From positions 248,001 to 312,000 of the forward strand of contig NZ_JAHSTV010000006.1 in assembly GCF_019145235.1 (NCBI RefSeq): a DNA stretch of 64,000 nucleotides. Reading direction: 5' to 3'. How positions within the stretch are numbered: the stretch's first letter is position 1; every line of letters starts with the position of its first letter. The notes beneath the pieces are model-generated. The model had not been told where the DNA came from. It saw only the letters and a program-made list of their open reading frames with translations, and did not search any database. Shown one piece after another: positions 50,845 through 59,590 of this stretch. A program made the translations under genes and the position numbers. The DNA comes from Pseudomonas farris. GTDB taxonomy: Bacteria > Pseudomonadota > Gammaproteobacteria > Pseudomonadales > Pseudomonadaceae.

Positions 50845-52980
50845 TTACTGTCGCACCTTGCGCTGGCGTCGGTTGATCAGCAATAGCGCCACCGCTGTAA
50901 ACGCTACTACACCCCCCACTTGCAGCCATTTTTTGTAAGGCCGTAATACCAACCGGATGGGAGCCACGGCTTGGGTTACGTAACGTTTATCTGCATTCGG
51001 GAAATCCGGATAAGGACATCGTTCACCGAACAATATTGCCCAATCTACATAGGGGCCTTCTTTGATGTAGCGTTGATAGAAGGCGCTTGCTTCCTCAGGA
51101 CTGGTATCCCAACTTGCCGCCTCACATAGCACTGCTGCAAAGGCGTGGCTGGTGTGGGGCAAGTTGTCGGCCGCGCGACTGGCTAAAGCTGTGGCGACAT
51201 AACGGTAGTGGTAGCGCTGATCGGGCTTGGCTGCGCTGGATTGCTGGCGCTGGACTTCACCTTCAGCCACCAGCGGGCCGACCTTGAGTTCGCTGCTCTC
51301 GAGACTGTAATTGCCGCCGAAAGTCGCGTAATCCGGCGCCATTTCGTAGCCCAACAACTCCATTCCGTAAAAACGGGCCAGTGTCGCTGCATGGTAGTAA
51401 GCGAATGCCCGTTTGGTCGGCCACCACTTTGATTCGGCGTCGTTGCGCAACTCCCCGTACCACTTGGCCCTGGCCTGCAAGACAGCATTATCGAAATACC
51501 TTGGTGCTTCGTCATAACGCCCTTCACGCAGCAGGCGCCGCCCGAGCAAATTGCGCAGGTTCGCAGCTACCGACAACGGCACATAATTGTCGCGATCCTG
51601 CTGGGTGAGCGGCGGCGGTGCGGGCACCTGAGTGTCGACGTACTGCTTGAGTTCATCGAGGGTCAGCACCCGCTCGGCAACGGTGGCCGCGTCGTACCAG
51701 TAAATGTTTTGGCTGCGATAGAGCTGATCAAAGGCTTGCAGATAATCCCCGCGTTGCAGGGCCAGGATCGCGCTTTCGCCGTCGACCCGGCACTTGGGCT
51801 GCACCGTTTCGTAATCCCAGTCCGGGGTCCGTCGTTCGCCCCAGGACTCGTTCTGCGGGAAGGCCTGGGCTGCCTTGGCATACGCCGCGGCGGCAGCGCT
51901 TTTGTCGCCATCACGCAACGCGAGTTTCGCCCGCAGCCACCATGCGAGACCACCGTCACCGGCCTGTTCGAGGAAGGCTTTGGCACTGGCGTAATCGCCC
52001 TGTTGATAATTCATCGCCGCCAGGCGATCCGCGTTATCCAGGCTGCCGCGGGTGCTGTTTTGCAGCAACTTGATCAGTTTCTGTTCGCTTGGCGGCTGAT
52101 CACCGAATGACCAGCCCAATCGACTGATCAACGACGCCGTCACCAGTTGCTGCACCGCTTTGCCCTTGAGCAACACGGCCAGTTGATCGTCGGGCATTGC
52201 CATCAGATCAGCCATCAACAACTTCAACGAGCTGTAGCCCACCGCCGAACCGTGGAGGTTCTGCGTGGCGTAGAGTTCGATGGCGCTGTCCCAATTGCCA
52301 GCGGTGCGGGCCACTCGCGCTTCTTCGCCGAGACTGGCAATACCCAGTTCCAGCGGGTCGCTGAAGCCGTCGATGCTCAATTGACGAGTCTGCTCGAAGG
52401 CCTTTCGAGATTGAGCCAACAGGTCGGGTCCCGCGCCCGCCTCTGAGCTCATGGCAAACAGTGCCCGCCCCAGTGAGTAAGCCGCCCAGGTACTGCGCAA
52501 CGCACGTTGATCCGCCGGCAGCGCCAACACCTTCTGAAAGTATTCGGCGGCCAAACCATGGTCACCGGCATTGAACGCCACAGCGCCCGCCAGATAGAAC
52601 ATGTGCTCGGTCGGCAGGCTCGTGCCTTGCTCTTCAACCTGACGGGCATCTGTCAGGCTGCGCAGCTGTTTAACCAGCGCTTGCTGCTCAGGCGTCAGAC
52701 CGGCCTGTTCGGCGGTGCTCCGCTGACCCGTGTAATCCGGCGCATCGCCGTAACCGTCCCCCGGAATGTTGGTGGCTGCGGTTGCATTTTTCAGTCCCGC
52801 GATGGCATGCCCGAGGCGGCTGATCTCAAAGTTGAAGTTGCCTTCCGGCAGTTCCGCCAGCGACTGGCCACGGTTGTCCAGCAGCCGCATGGGGAAGTCC
52901 GGCCCGCAGGCCAGCGCCGAACCCAATGGCAGGCTGAGGCTCAGGCAAAGCACATGGCGGGGCCAGTTACGGGTGAACAT
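50845..52980 (-). CDS. Large exported protein of unknown function with C-terminal membrane anchor
   Basis: The protein has 711 residues from the ATG at 52980 (AAGGAGG upstream). A signal peptide ends LGSALA before a cysteine. The body is alanine-rich and mostly helical with TPR-like repeats (EYFQKVLALPADQRAL, SAAAAYAKAAQAFPQNESW). A membrane helix (LQVGGVVAFTAVALLLI) and a basic tail (NRRQRKVRQ) end the protein, so the bulk probably lies in the periplasm. Its start overlaps the end of the DUF3142 gene by 14 bp, so the two are translationally coupled. I know no function for the family. Confidence 0.75.
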   Translation of the reverse strand: MFTRNWPRHVLCLSLSLPLGSALACGPDFPMRLLDNRGQSLAELPEGNFNFEISRLGHAIAGLKNATAATNIPGDGYGDAPDYTGQRSTAEQAGLTPEQQALVKQLRSLTDARQVEEQGTSLPTEHMFYLAGAVAFNAGDHGLAAEYFQKVLALPADQRALRSTWAAYSLGRALFAMSSEAGAGPDLLAQSRKAFEQTRQLSIDGFSDPLELGIASLGEEARVARTAGNWDSAIELYATQNLHGSAVGYSSLKLLMADLMAMPDDQLAVLLKGKAVQQLVTASLISRLGWSFGDQPPSEQKLIKLLQNSTRGSLDNADRLAAMNYQQGDYASAKAFLEQAGDGGLAWWLRAKLALRDGDKSAAAAAYAKAAQAFPQNESWGERRTPDWDYETVQPKCRVDGESAILALQRGDYLQAFDQLYRSQNIYWYDAATVAERVLTLDELKQYVDTQVPAPPPLTQQDRDNYVPLSVAANLRNLLGRRLLREGRYDEAPRYFDNAVLQARAKWYGELRNDAESKWWPTKRAFAYYHAATLARFYGMELLGYEMAPDYATFGGNYSLESSELKVGPLVAEGEVQRQQSSAAKPDQRYHYRYVATALASRAADNLPHTSHAFAAVLCEAASWDTSPEEASAFYQRYIKEGPYVDWAILFGERCPYPDFPNADKRYVTQAVAPIRLVLRPYKKWLQVGGVVAFTAVALLLINRRQRKVRQ

Positions 52981-54160
52981 TCGAACCTCCTTGATCAATA
53001 GTTGCGCAGCGTGCCCAACCGATGGCGCGCTGCCCGCCGGCGGGGATTCGACCCTCGCGCAGGCGGGTGAAGGTAAGCAGATCCGGGCGTTGTTGCAACG
53101 CATAACCGGCCAATGCATCGGCGCCATCGCAGCCCTGCACCGCCAGTGTCAGGCGTTCGGGCCAGGCGCTGTCGAGGTTGCCTTGGTTGCTGACGCTGAT
53201 GTCGTAGAGGCCGTCCTGCGCCGAGAGCTTCAGCCCCACGCGGCTGTCGAGCATATCGCCACGCGCCACAGCGATTAGCGTCGTCAGGCTCCAGGCCCTG
53301 CGATCATTGGCCAGCGGCAGGCGAAACCAGATCAGCCCGGCCAGATGAGCCGGTGGATCGGCGCGCAACTCGGCGCCGAGTTTGCTCAGTTGCAACGGGT
53401 CCGCCAGTAACTCCCGGCGTTTGCCGCCCCGCTCGATGGGCACTTCACTTTCCACGACCGGCGCACCACCGGCCCCCGGCAACAGCGCCACGCCATAAGC
53501 CGGCAGCGCCAGATAAAACGGTTTCGAGGTAATACGGCTCCAGGCCTTGGCCCACTTCCGGGCCTGATCCGGGTCGAACAACCCACGCCGTGGATCGCTC
53601 ACTGCATGCACCTGCAAGACGCTGCTGTCGACTGTCGCCAGCAGCGCCGGCAATTCAGGGCTGTCGAGCCAGGCCGGCAACGCGGTGATGCTCAGTGGCA
53701 AGGAGGCCGGCAGAAGAGCGCGTAGATGCGTGAGGAATTCGCGGTAGGCCGGTAGCCGGGCATTACCTGCATCGTGGTCGATTTCTACGCCGGAGAGGAT
53801 CAGCCCCTGCCCTTGCCAATCGCTGAGCACCTGCTGGATTTGCGCCGTGACCTCGTCCTGATCCAGCCCCTTGAGCTGGCCATCCAGACGAATCACTGCA
53901 ATCAGCGGCCTGCCATCACGCTTGAGCAGCGCCGGATCAATCCGCGCCCGGCTCCAGCCAGCCTGCGGAAACGCCTGCAAGGCCAGCACGCGCAAGGTCG
54001 AGAAGTCCGCACGGCTGTCGCGCAGCGCGGCCTCATGGGCGGGCGTCCATTGCCGTTGCCACACATAGAGTTGCTGATCGAGCGGCGGCGCGTCCGGTCG
54101 CTCGCAACCGTTGAGCAACACCGCTGCCAACAAAACGATCAAGCGTGTGAAAAAAACCAT
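52967..54160 (-). CDS. DUF3142 lipoprotein
   Basis: The protein has 397 residues from the ATG at 54160. It has a lipoprotein signal peptide with lipobox LLNGC (about residue 18). The DUF3142 domain carries YVWQRQWTPAHEAALR and GVEIDHDAGNARLPAYREFLTHLR, features of a TIM-barrel glycoside-hydrolase-like fold; the acidic pair E-x-D in GVEIDHD could be catalytic, but no activity is established. It is the first gene of a pair with the large exported protein downstream. A terminator-like hairpin lies 25 bp upstream. Confidence 0.8.
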   Translation of the reverse strand: MVFFTRLIVLLAAVLLNGCERPDAPPLDQQLYVWQRQWTPAHEAALRDSRADFSTLRVLALQAFPQAGWSRARIDPALLKRDGRPLIAVIRLDGQLKGLDQDEVTAQIQQVLSDWQGQGLILSGVEIDHDAGNARLPAYREFLTHLRALLPASLPLSITALPAWLDSPELPALLATVDSSVLQVHAVSDPRRGLFDPDQARKWAKAWSRITSKPFYLALPAYGVALLPGAGGAPVVESEVPIERGGKRRELLADPLQLSKLGAELRADPPAHLAGLIWFRLPLANDRRAWSLTTLIAVARGDMLDSRVGLKLSAQDGLYDISVSNQGNLDSAWPERLTLAVQGCDGADALAGYALQQRPDLLTFTRLREGRIPAGGQRAIGWARCATIDQGGSNVHP

Positions 54161-54183
54161 GAAAAACCTTATCCCTGAAATAC

Positions 54184-54209
54184 AAAAAGGGCCTCTCAAG
54201 GCCCTTTGT
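54184..54209 (-). terminator. Intrinsic-terminator-like hairpin upstream of the DUF3142 gene
   Basis: AAAGGGCC (54186-54193) and GGCCCTTT (54200-54207) form an eight-pair stem. On the minus strand it runs into a T5 tract. It would end transcripts arriving from the right, or act as an attenuator for the DUF3142 gene pair. Confidence 0.55.
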
Positions 54210-54330
54210 CGCTCTGCTCGTTACCCTACTCAGCCATTGGCTTGCGGGCAATGATCACCTGAATTTTCGCTACCACGCGCTACTGGAAGAGAAATCCCTG
54301 TCCTACACCTAAACCTGCGGCACCGGACTT
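54210..54330. other. Intergenic stretch with no recognised gene
   Basis: No good start with a ribosome binding site is seen on either strand. A plus-strand open frame (LLSHWLAGNDHLNF, ending TAA near 54312) could be a coding remnant, but nothing identifies it. Confidence 0.35.
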
Positions 54331-54447
54331 TTGTGGCGAGCGAGCTTGCTCGCGCTGGGCTGCGTAGCGGCCCCAGGATTCTGGCAATCTATTGCAGAAT
54401 TTGTGAGTGCTGCGCACTCAAGCGGGAGCAAGCTCCCTCGCCACAAA
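54331..54447. repeat. REPIN-like inverted repeat, diverged subtype
   Basis: Arms TTGTGGCGAGCGAGCTTGCT (from 54331) and an imperfect complement ending CCCTCGCCACAAAAG (to 54447) enclose about 70 bases. It resembles the GGCGAGGGGGCTTG type of repeat near 9.6 kb. Confidence 0.75.
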
Positions 54448-54465
54448 AGCCATTCCCACATTGGG

Positions 54466-54576
54466 TCAGCTGTGTGGCGCAGGTTTTGGTATGGCAACGT
54501 TATCCAGCATCCGGTTCACCGCCAGTTCAGCCAGCATGACGATCTGTTGAATCGCCATCGCCGTTGCTTTGAACAT
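54466..54576 (-). CDS. Candidate 36-residue peptide
   Basis: A short open frame starts at ATG 54576 with GGAG eight bases upstream. The product begins MFKATAMAIQQIVMLAEL and continues VNRMLDN; it forms a plausible amphipathic helix, with two lysines near its ends. The ribosome binding site lies in a seven-pair hairpin. It lacks known relatives I can name. It could also be non-coding. The frame is too short for codon-use arguments. Confidence 0.35.
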   Translation of the reverse strand: MFKATAMAIQQIVMLAELAVNRMLDNVAIPKPAPHS

Positions 54577-54581
54577 GGTGA

Positions 54582-54604
54582 AACTCCATTCGAGGATTGG
54601 AGTT
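54582..54604 (-). promoter_or_regulatory. Hairpin hiding the ribosome binding site of the 36-residue frame
   Basis: On the minus strand AACTCCA and TGGAGTT pair over seven bases with a nine-base loop. The 3' arm contains the GGAG that would start translation at 54576, so folding would block it. Confidence 0.45.
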
Positions 54605-54895
54605 CGCCAACACTGCGACCAAGCAGAAGGGTGGCGAACCGTACGCGGGTTGGTCAACCAGGGAATGGAACCCGGCAGGGCCTAAGCCCTCCCACGCACA
54701 GCTCGCCATGAAGCAAGCATAAAAGTGCGCCATTCTAAAGTTGGGCGACCAAACCCGATCACTGAATTTGCAGCGACCCCCAAAGCCTATCCCCCCGACT
54801 TCTGACACGACAACCGCTAGAACTTGTCGGAATCGTCCTTCAGAACAGCCAAATCTGTAGGATATTCGCAAATGTTTTCAGGCCAGCCGAGATCA
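54605..54895. other. Intergenic stretch with small stem-loops, possible RNA leader
   Basis: On the minus strand this region contains several short complementary blocks, such as GGGCTTAGGCCC and GTTGACCAAC, before the 36-residue frame. It could be a structured leader or a small RNA, but no known RNA family is recognised. I see no convincing protein gene here. Confidence 0.35.
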
Positions 54896-54898
54896 AAT

Positions 54899-54988
54899 GT
54901 GGGAGCGGGCTTGCTCGCGAAGGCTGTTTAACATTCAACATGGAAGTTGTCTGACACACCGCTTTCGCGAGCAAGCCCGCTCCCACAG
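54899..54988. repeat. REPIN-like inverted repeat
   Basis: Arms TGTGGGAGCGGGCTTGCTCG (from 54899) and its complement ending at 54988 lie just before the end of the PNPOx-ferredoxin reductase gene. Confidence 0.85.
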
Positions 54989-55014
54989 GGGATTTTCTGT
55001 GTTGTCTGGTTCAG

Positions 55015-57045
55015 TTACAGATCCAACACCAAAGGCCGCGAACCCTGCGCCGGCACCGCACAACAAATCAGCACCTCTCCAGCGTCCGGAACCTCCGCAG
55101 GGGGCTGTGGATAATTCACCTCTCCGCTGATCAGGCGGGTCTTGCAGGTCCCGCACGAACCGCCGCGGCAACTGAATTCCGGGCGCAGGCCACGACTCTC
55201 CGCCAGCTCCAGCAAACTGCCGCCGTCCGGCTGCCAACGCGCCTCTTTGGCCGAGCGCTGGAACACGACTGGTACCGAAACGGTGGCGGCCGGTGGTTGC
55301 TCGATGACCACGGCGTCCGGATCAGGCTTGCGACGCAGCGTCGACGGCCCAAAGGTTTCGGCATGAATCCTTGAGTCGCGGATGTCCAGATCCCGCAGAC
55401 GGTCGTACAGCCCCTGGGTAAAACTTCCCGGGCCACACAGGACAAAATCCACTTGGTCGTAGTCTTCCACCTCGAGAATCGTCTTGAGCAAATCGGCGTC
55501 TATGCGCCCTGTCAGGTCGTAATCTTCACCCTCGCGGGCGTCGGGTTCCGGCTGGCTGAGCAAACGCAGCACGCGCACCGCGTCACCGAGGCCGTCGAGC
55601 AAGCGATCCAGCTCAGGACGAAACGGCTGATCCGCCAAAGTCCGCGAACTCTGAAAGAACCACGTAGGACGGATGCGCCGCGTGCGCAGGCCTTGATAAA
55701 CAACCTCACGCACCATCGACAGCAGCGGCGTGATGCCGACGCCGGCGGCCAATAGCACCAGCGGCCGACGCTCATTGGGGGCCACGGTGAAATGCCCCTG
55801 AGGCGCACGGGCTTCCAGCAGATCTCCCACCTGGATCTGTTCATGCAGATGCGATGACACCACCCCGTCACGCTTAACGCTAATGCGGAAAAAATCGTCG
55901 GACGGTGCACTCGACAGGCTGTAAGTCCGGATATGTATTTCGCCGCCAAGATTGAACCGCAAAGGCAAATGTTGCCCGGCCTGAAACACCGGTAACCCGG
56001 CGCCATCGGCAGGCTCCAGATAAATCGAACGAATGTTGTGGCTTTCCTGTTCGATGCGCGTCACGCGCAGCGGCCGCCAGCGATCCCCCAGGGCCTGGGC
56101 TTGCAGGCGTGCGTTCGCCTGCGCCCAGGTGCCGGTCAGCAAACTGGTGGGTGACACGCCGTCAAAGCGCCAGCGCAAGGCCAGTGCCGCGGGCCGCCGC
56201 ACCACGCGCTCCACTTCGAATGTCCACAGCCGCTCGGCCCCTTGAAAGGCTTCGACCTGCGGGCCTTCGAGGATGATTTGCGTGCGACCGCTGAGCTGCA
56301 GCAGATCGCCCGAATCGAAATCGATGAACAGCAAACCGGCTCGAGGATTGATCAGCAGGTTGCCCAGGGTGTTGAAGAACAGATTGCCGGCGAAGTCCGG
56401 AATGGTCAGGCGATTGCCCTCTACATGGACGAAACCGGCCTGACCACCCCGGTGAGAAACGTCCACCGAGCGCTGGCCATCGACGTCCACATAACTGGCG
56501 ACAAAGAAGGTATCGGCGCCGGTGATCATGGCTTTGGCCGCGTCATCCAGCCCATTGAGGTGCTGCGCAATACGGGTCGCCGGATCCGCCAATGGCACCG
56601 AGCGAAACTGGCGCAATTGAATGTATTGCGGGCAATTGCCGAAAGACTGCTCCACCTTCACCTCGAAGCCGCTCGCCGTCACAGCGCCGACTCGACCATT
56701 GAGGCGGTTGCGACGTCGGGTGTGCAGTTCGATACCGAGCAGACCGATCGCCGCTCCCTCTTGCAATTGCGCAGGGTCGTCGCTGCCAGGCAGGCTGCCG
56801 AACTGCAACAGCGTGGGCTCTGGAGAATGGGCAAAGCCCGGCGCTCCTTCAAGAATGCTGGCCCAAGGGTTGCCGTCAGCATCCACCGCGCCGTACAGCA
56901 TGAACGGCAGTTGCTGATAGAACGCGCGGTGCTGATCCGGCATCTCGCTGCGAATCACCCTACGACCTAATGCGTCCATTCGCTCGACGACACCCACGTG
57001 AGCCTGCAACTGTTTCTCGCCTGCGTGCCAAGGTGAACGTTCCAT
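55015..57045 (-). CDS. PNPOx-like / ferredoxin reductase / [2Fe-2S] fusion oxidoreductase
   Basis: The protein has 676 residues from the ATG at 57045 (GGGAGAAG upstream). Three parts are seen. Residues about 30-290 form a pyridoxamine-phosphate-oxidase-like FMN-binding split barrel (FMLYGAVDADGNPWASILEG). Residues about 330-570 form an FAD/NAD(P)H reductase (GQHLPLRFNLGG, HIRTYSLSSAP, VLLAAGVGITPLLSMV, FVLCGPGSF). The C-terminus is a plant-type ferredoxin (CRGGSCGTCKTRLISG and the fourth cysteine in EVLICCAVP). Electrons could pass NAD(P)H to FAD, iron-sulfur and perhaps FMN. The substrate is unknown. Confidence 0.88.
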   Translation of the reverse strand: MERSPWHAGEKQLQAHVGVVERMDALGRRVIRSEMPDQHRAFYQQLPFMLYGAVDADGNPWASILEGAPGFAHSPEPTLLQFGSLPGSDDPAQLQEGAAIGLLGIELHTRRRNRLNGRVGAVTASGFEVKVEQSFGNCPQYIQLRQFRSVPLADPATRIAQHLNGLDDAAKAMITGADTFFVASYVDVDGQRSVDVSHRGGQAGFVHVEGNRLTIPDFAGNLFFNTLGNLLINPRAGLLFIDFDSGDLLQLSGRTQIILEGPQVEAFQGAERLWTFEVERVVRRPAALALRWRFDGVSPTSLLTGTWAQANARLQAQALGDRWRPLRVTRIEQESHNIRSIYLEPADGAGLPVFQAGQHLPLRFNLGGEIHIRTYSLSSAPSDDFFRISVKRDGVVSSHLHEQIQVGDLLEARAPQGHFTVAPNERRPLVLLAAGVGITPLLSMVREVVYQGLRTRRIRPTWFFQSSRTLADQPFRPELDRLLDGLGDAVRVLRLLSQPEPDAREGEDYDLTGRIDADLLKTILEVEDYDQVDFVLCGPGSFTQGLYDRLRDLDIRDSRIHAETFGPSTLRRKPDPDAVVIEQPPAATVSVPVVFQRSAKEARWQPDGGSLLELAESRGLRPEFSCRGGSCGTCKTRLISGEVNYPQPPAEVPDAGEVLICCAVPAQGSRPLVLDL

Positions 57046-57108
57046 AACGGCTTCTCCCCTGCGCTCCTCGCGCAATAAGAACGGCCCGACTGAATCGGGC
57101 CGTGAGCA

Positions 57109-57735
57109 TCAGGCAGTTTTTTGCAAACCGGCGACGGTGCGCGGCATGCCGACAAATCCTGGCAAGGCTTCAATCCGCGCCAGCCAGGCACGGATGTTGG
57201 CGTAGTCGTCCAGCGACACATTGCCTTCGGGTGCATGGGCGATGTAGCTGTACGCGGCAATGTCGGCGATGGTCGGCTCGCTACCGACCAGATAGGGCGT
57301 TGCGCCCAATTCCTGATCAATCACTTTGAGCCAGGTGTGGGAGTAAGCGATCACCTCTTGCGCGTTGTAAGGCGCACCAAACACGGTAATTAGTCTTGCC
57401 CTGCCAGGGCCAAAGGCAATCGGCCCGGCGGCGACCGACAACCAACGCTGAACCTTGGCTGCCCCGACCGGATCGGTTGGCAGCCAGTGGCCGTTGCCGT
57501 ATTTCAACGCCAGGTAGACCAGGATCGCGTTGGAGTCGGCCAGCACCACGCCTTGATCATCAATCACCGGAACCTGACCGAACGGGTTGAGCGCCAGAAA
57601 ATCCGCTTGCTTGTGCGCGCCCTTGGCCAAATCGACGAAGATCAGCTCGGTCGGCAGTTGCAACAGCGACAGCATCAGCTCCACACGGTGAGCATGGCCA
57701 GAGCGGGGGAAATTGTAGAGTTTGATGGCTTGCAT
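57109..57735 (-). CDS. Glutathione S-transferase family protein
   Basis: The protein has 208 residues from the ATG at 57735 (GGAG upstream). The thioredoxin-like N-domain begins [23 protein letters not shown] and has [25 protein letters not shown] with the cis-proline. The helical C-domain includes [19 protein letters not shown], where the buried aspartate is the N-capping motif of the family. It likely conjugates glutathione to electrophiles. It lies 63 bp upstream of the oxidoreductase gene on the same strand, possibly in one operon. Confidence 0.9.
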   Translation of the reverse strand: MQAIKLYNFPRSGHAHRVELMLSLLQLPTELIFVDLAKGAHKQADFLALNPFGQVPVIDDQGVVLADSNAILVYLALKYGNGHWLPTDPVGAAKVQRWLSVAAGPIAFGPGRARLITVFGAPYNAQEVIAYSHTWLKVIDQELGATPYLVGSEPTIADIAAYSYIAHAPEGNVSLDDYANIRAWLARIEALPGFVGMPRTVAGLQKTA

Positions 57736-57865
57736 GGTCGACTCCGCTGGGTAGTGGCGCCATTCAGGAAAGATCAGCGCCGATAGGGGGCTATCTTCCA
57801 TCCGCAACCAAAACAACAGAATAACCAGCAAACGCAATCAATTATTTCACCCAGTGCAATAACCC

Positions 57866-58768
57866 TCAGTCGTGCAGGGCTGGGTGTTCGCGCAGTACCT
57901 TCACCGCGAAGTCCACAAAACTACGGACCCGCACCGGGGCTTTGCGCCCACCCTGGTAGACCACATGAATGGGCAATGGCGGCAGTTCGAAGTCAGCCAG
58001 AACGATTTCCAGCTCACCGGCGGCGACTTTGCTCGCCACTTGATACGACAGCACTCGGGTCAGTCCCAGTCCCATGGCGGCGGCAGTAATAGCCGCCTGA
58101 TTGGCGGTGACCACCAGACGCGGTTCCGGACGAACGCTGATCGGCTCTCCCCCGTCAAGGAACGGCCAGCTTCTGTGCTGACCGATGGACGAGGTGGCGA
58201 TGATCGGGGCTGCGCTCAAATCTGCAGGATGCCTAGGCCGACCACGGTCAGTCAGGAAGCCAGGGGAAGCGCAGATCACCCGCCGCACTTCGCCCACACG
58301 AATTGCATGCTGATTGCTGTCCGGCAACTCACCGATGCGCACAGCCACATCGATGCCCTCCTCGACCATGCTCACCACCCGGTCGACCAGTAGAGCGTTG
58401 ATGCTGACTTCAGGGAATTGAGTCAGGTAACCGACCATGACCGGCGTGACGAACAAATCGCCGAACAATACCGGCGCCGTGATCGTCAGTTGCCCACGAG
58501 GTTGGGCGTGGCTCCCGGCTGCCGAATCCTCGGCTTCCTGCACCTCGCTGAGAATTCTCCGACAGTCCTCCAGATAACGCTGACCCACCTCGCTCAAATG
58601 CACGCTGCGGGTGGTACGTGTCAGCAACTGAGTGCCAATGCGCCGTTCAAGCGCCGCCACTGCCCGGGTGACGCTAGCCGCCGACATCCCCAACCGCCGC
58701 GCCGCTGCCGAGAAGCCTTGCTCCTGGGCGACGGTGGCGAAGACCTGCATTTCCTGGAAGCGGTCCAT
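57866..58768 (-). CDS. LysR-family transcriptional regulator
   Basis: The protein has 300 residues. The winged helix (FATVAQEQGFSAAARRLGMSAASVTRAVAALERRIGTQLL) and LysR substrate domain (GQLTITAPVLFGDLFVTPVMVGYL, IDVAVRIGELPDSN) are typical of the CrgA/DmlR-like group that regulates oxidoreductase and transferase genes. It precedes a GST gene on the same strand and is divergent from the phospholipid operon to the right. Either could be its target. Confidence 0.88.
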   Translation of the reverse strand: MDRFQEMQVFATVAQEQGFSAAARRLGMSAASVTRAVAALERRIGTQLLTRTTRSVHLSEVGQRYLEDCRRILSEVQEAEDSAAGSHAQPRGQLTITAPVLFGDLFVTPVMVGYLTQFPEVSINALLVDRVVSMVEEGIDVAVRIGELPDSNQHAIRVGEVRRVICASPGFLTDRGRPRHPADLSAAPIIATSSIGQHRSWPFLDGGEPISVRPEPRLVVTANQAAITAAAMGLGLTRVLSYQVASKVAAGELEIVLADFELPPLPIHVVYQGGRKAPVRVRSFVDFAVKVLREHPALHD

Positions 58769-58927
58769 GGGTTAACTCCTGAGCACTGAAAAACGCGAGG
58801 CCGACAGTTCCCGATTGGACCTGGATATCGCTGGAAGAGGATGAGCCGTGCAGTTTTACTGGCATTCTGATTATTGTGACGTATAACCCTGAACGTTCAC
58901 GCTTTCAATTGCTGAGACCGTATCCAG

Positions 58928-59551
58928 ATGCCCTCCATCTACCAACTTAAACCCGCCTTCCAGAATCTGTTGCGACCGCTGGTTCAGCGCCTGTTCGATA
59001 ACGGCACCACCGCCAATCAAATCACCGTGCTGGCCGGCGTCATTTCGGTCGTGACGGGCGTCGGGATTGCCTGTTTCGCCAATCACCTGTGGGTATTTCT
59101 GCTGATTCCCGTGTGGATGATCCTGCGGATGGCGCTGAACGCTATCGACGGCATGCTGGCCCGGGAATTCGGCCAGCAATCGCGCCTCGGCGCCTACCTT
59201 AATGAACTGTGCGATATCGTTGCCGACAGCGCGCTGATCCTGCCTTTTGCCCTGATTCCCGACGTGAGTGTGTTGATTGTGCTGTTGGTCACGCTGCTGG
59301 CATTGTTCAGCGAGTACAGTGGCGTCCTCGGGCCGATGGTCGGCGCATCGCGGCGTTATGACGGCCCGATGGGCAAGAGCGATCGCGCGTTTGTACTCGG
59401 CGTCTTGGCCACCGGCATTGCCATCGGCTGGATCAGCGCGTTGTGGATTAACGTTGTGTTTGCGGTGGTCGCCGTCCTGCTGGCTTACACCTTGGTCAAC
59501 CGGGTCCGTCTGGGCCTGAAAGAAGTGCAGGAAAACGCTCCCTCGGCATAA
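58928..59551 (+). CDS. CDP-alcohol phosphatidyltransferase family protein, YnbA-like
   Basis: The protein has 207 residues with about six membrane segments. The family motif D-x2-D-G-x2-A-R-x8-G-x3-D-x3-D appears as N71-x2-D74-G75-x2-A78-R79-x8-G88-x3-N92-x3-D96, so two of the four aspartates are asparagines. The enzymes of this family join CDP-diacylglycerol to an alcohol, releasing CMP. The first and third aspartates bind metal, so the substitutions may change metal use or substrate. The order of neighbours matches E. coli ynbABCD, where YnbA is the counterpart. The likely product is an unusual phospholipid. Confidence 0.85.
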   Translation: MPSIYQLKPAFQNLLRPLVQRLFDNGTTANQITVLAGVISVVTGVGIACFANHLWVFLLIPVWMILRMALNAIDGMLAREFGQQSRLGAYLNELCDIVADSALILPFALIPDVSVLIVLLVTLLALFSEYSGVLGPMVGASRRYDGPMGKSDRAFVLGVLATGIAIGWISALWINVVFAVVAVLLAYTLVNRVRLGLKEVQENAPSA

Positions 59552-59590
59552 GGCCTCAGCGTAAGGCTCCCCAAGCATAAGGAAAGTGCA

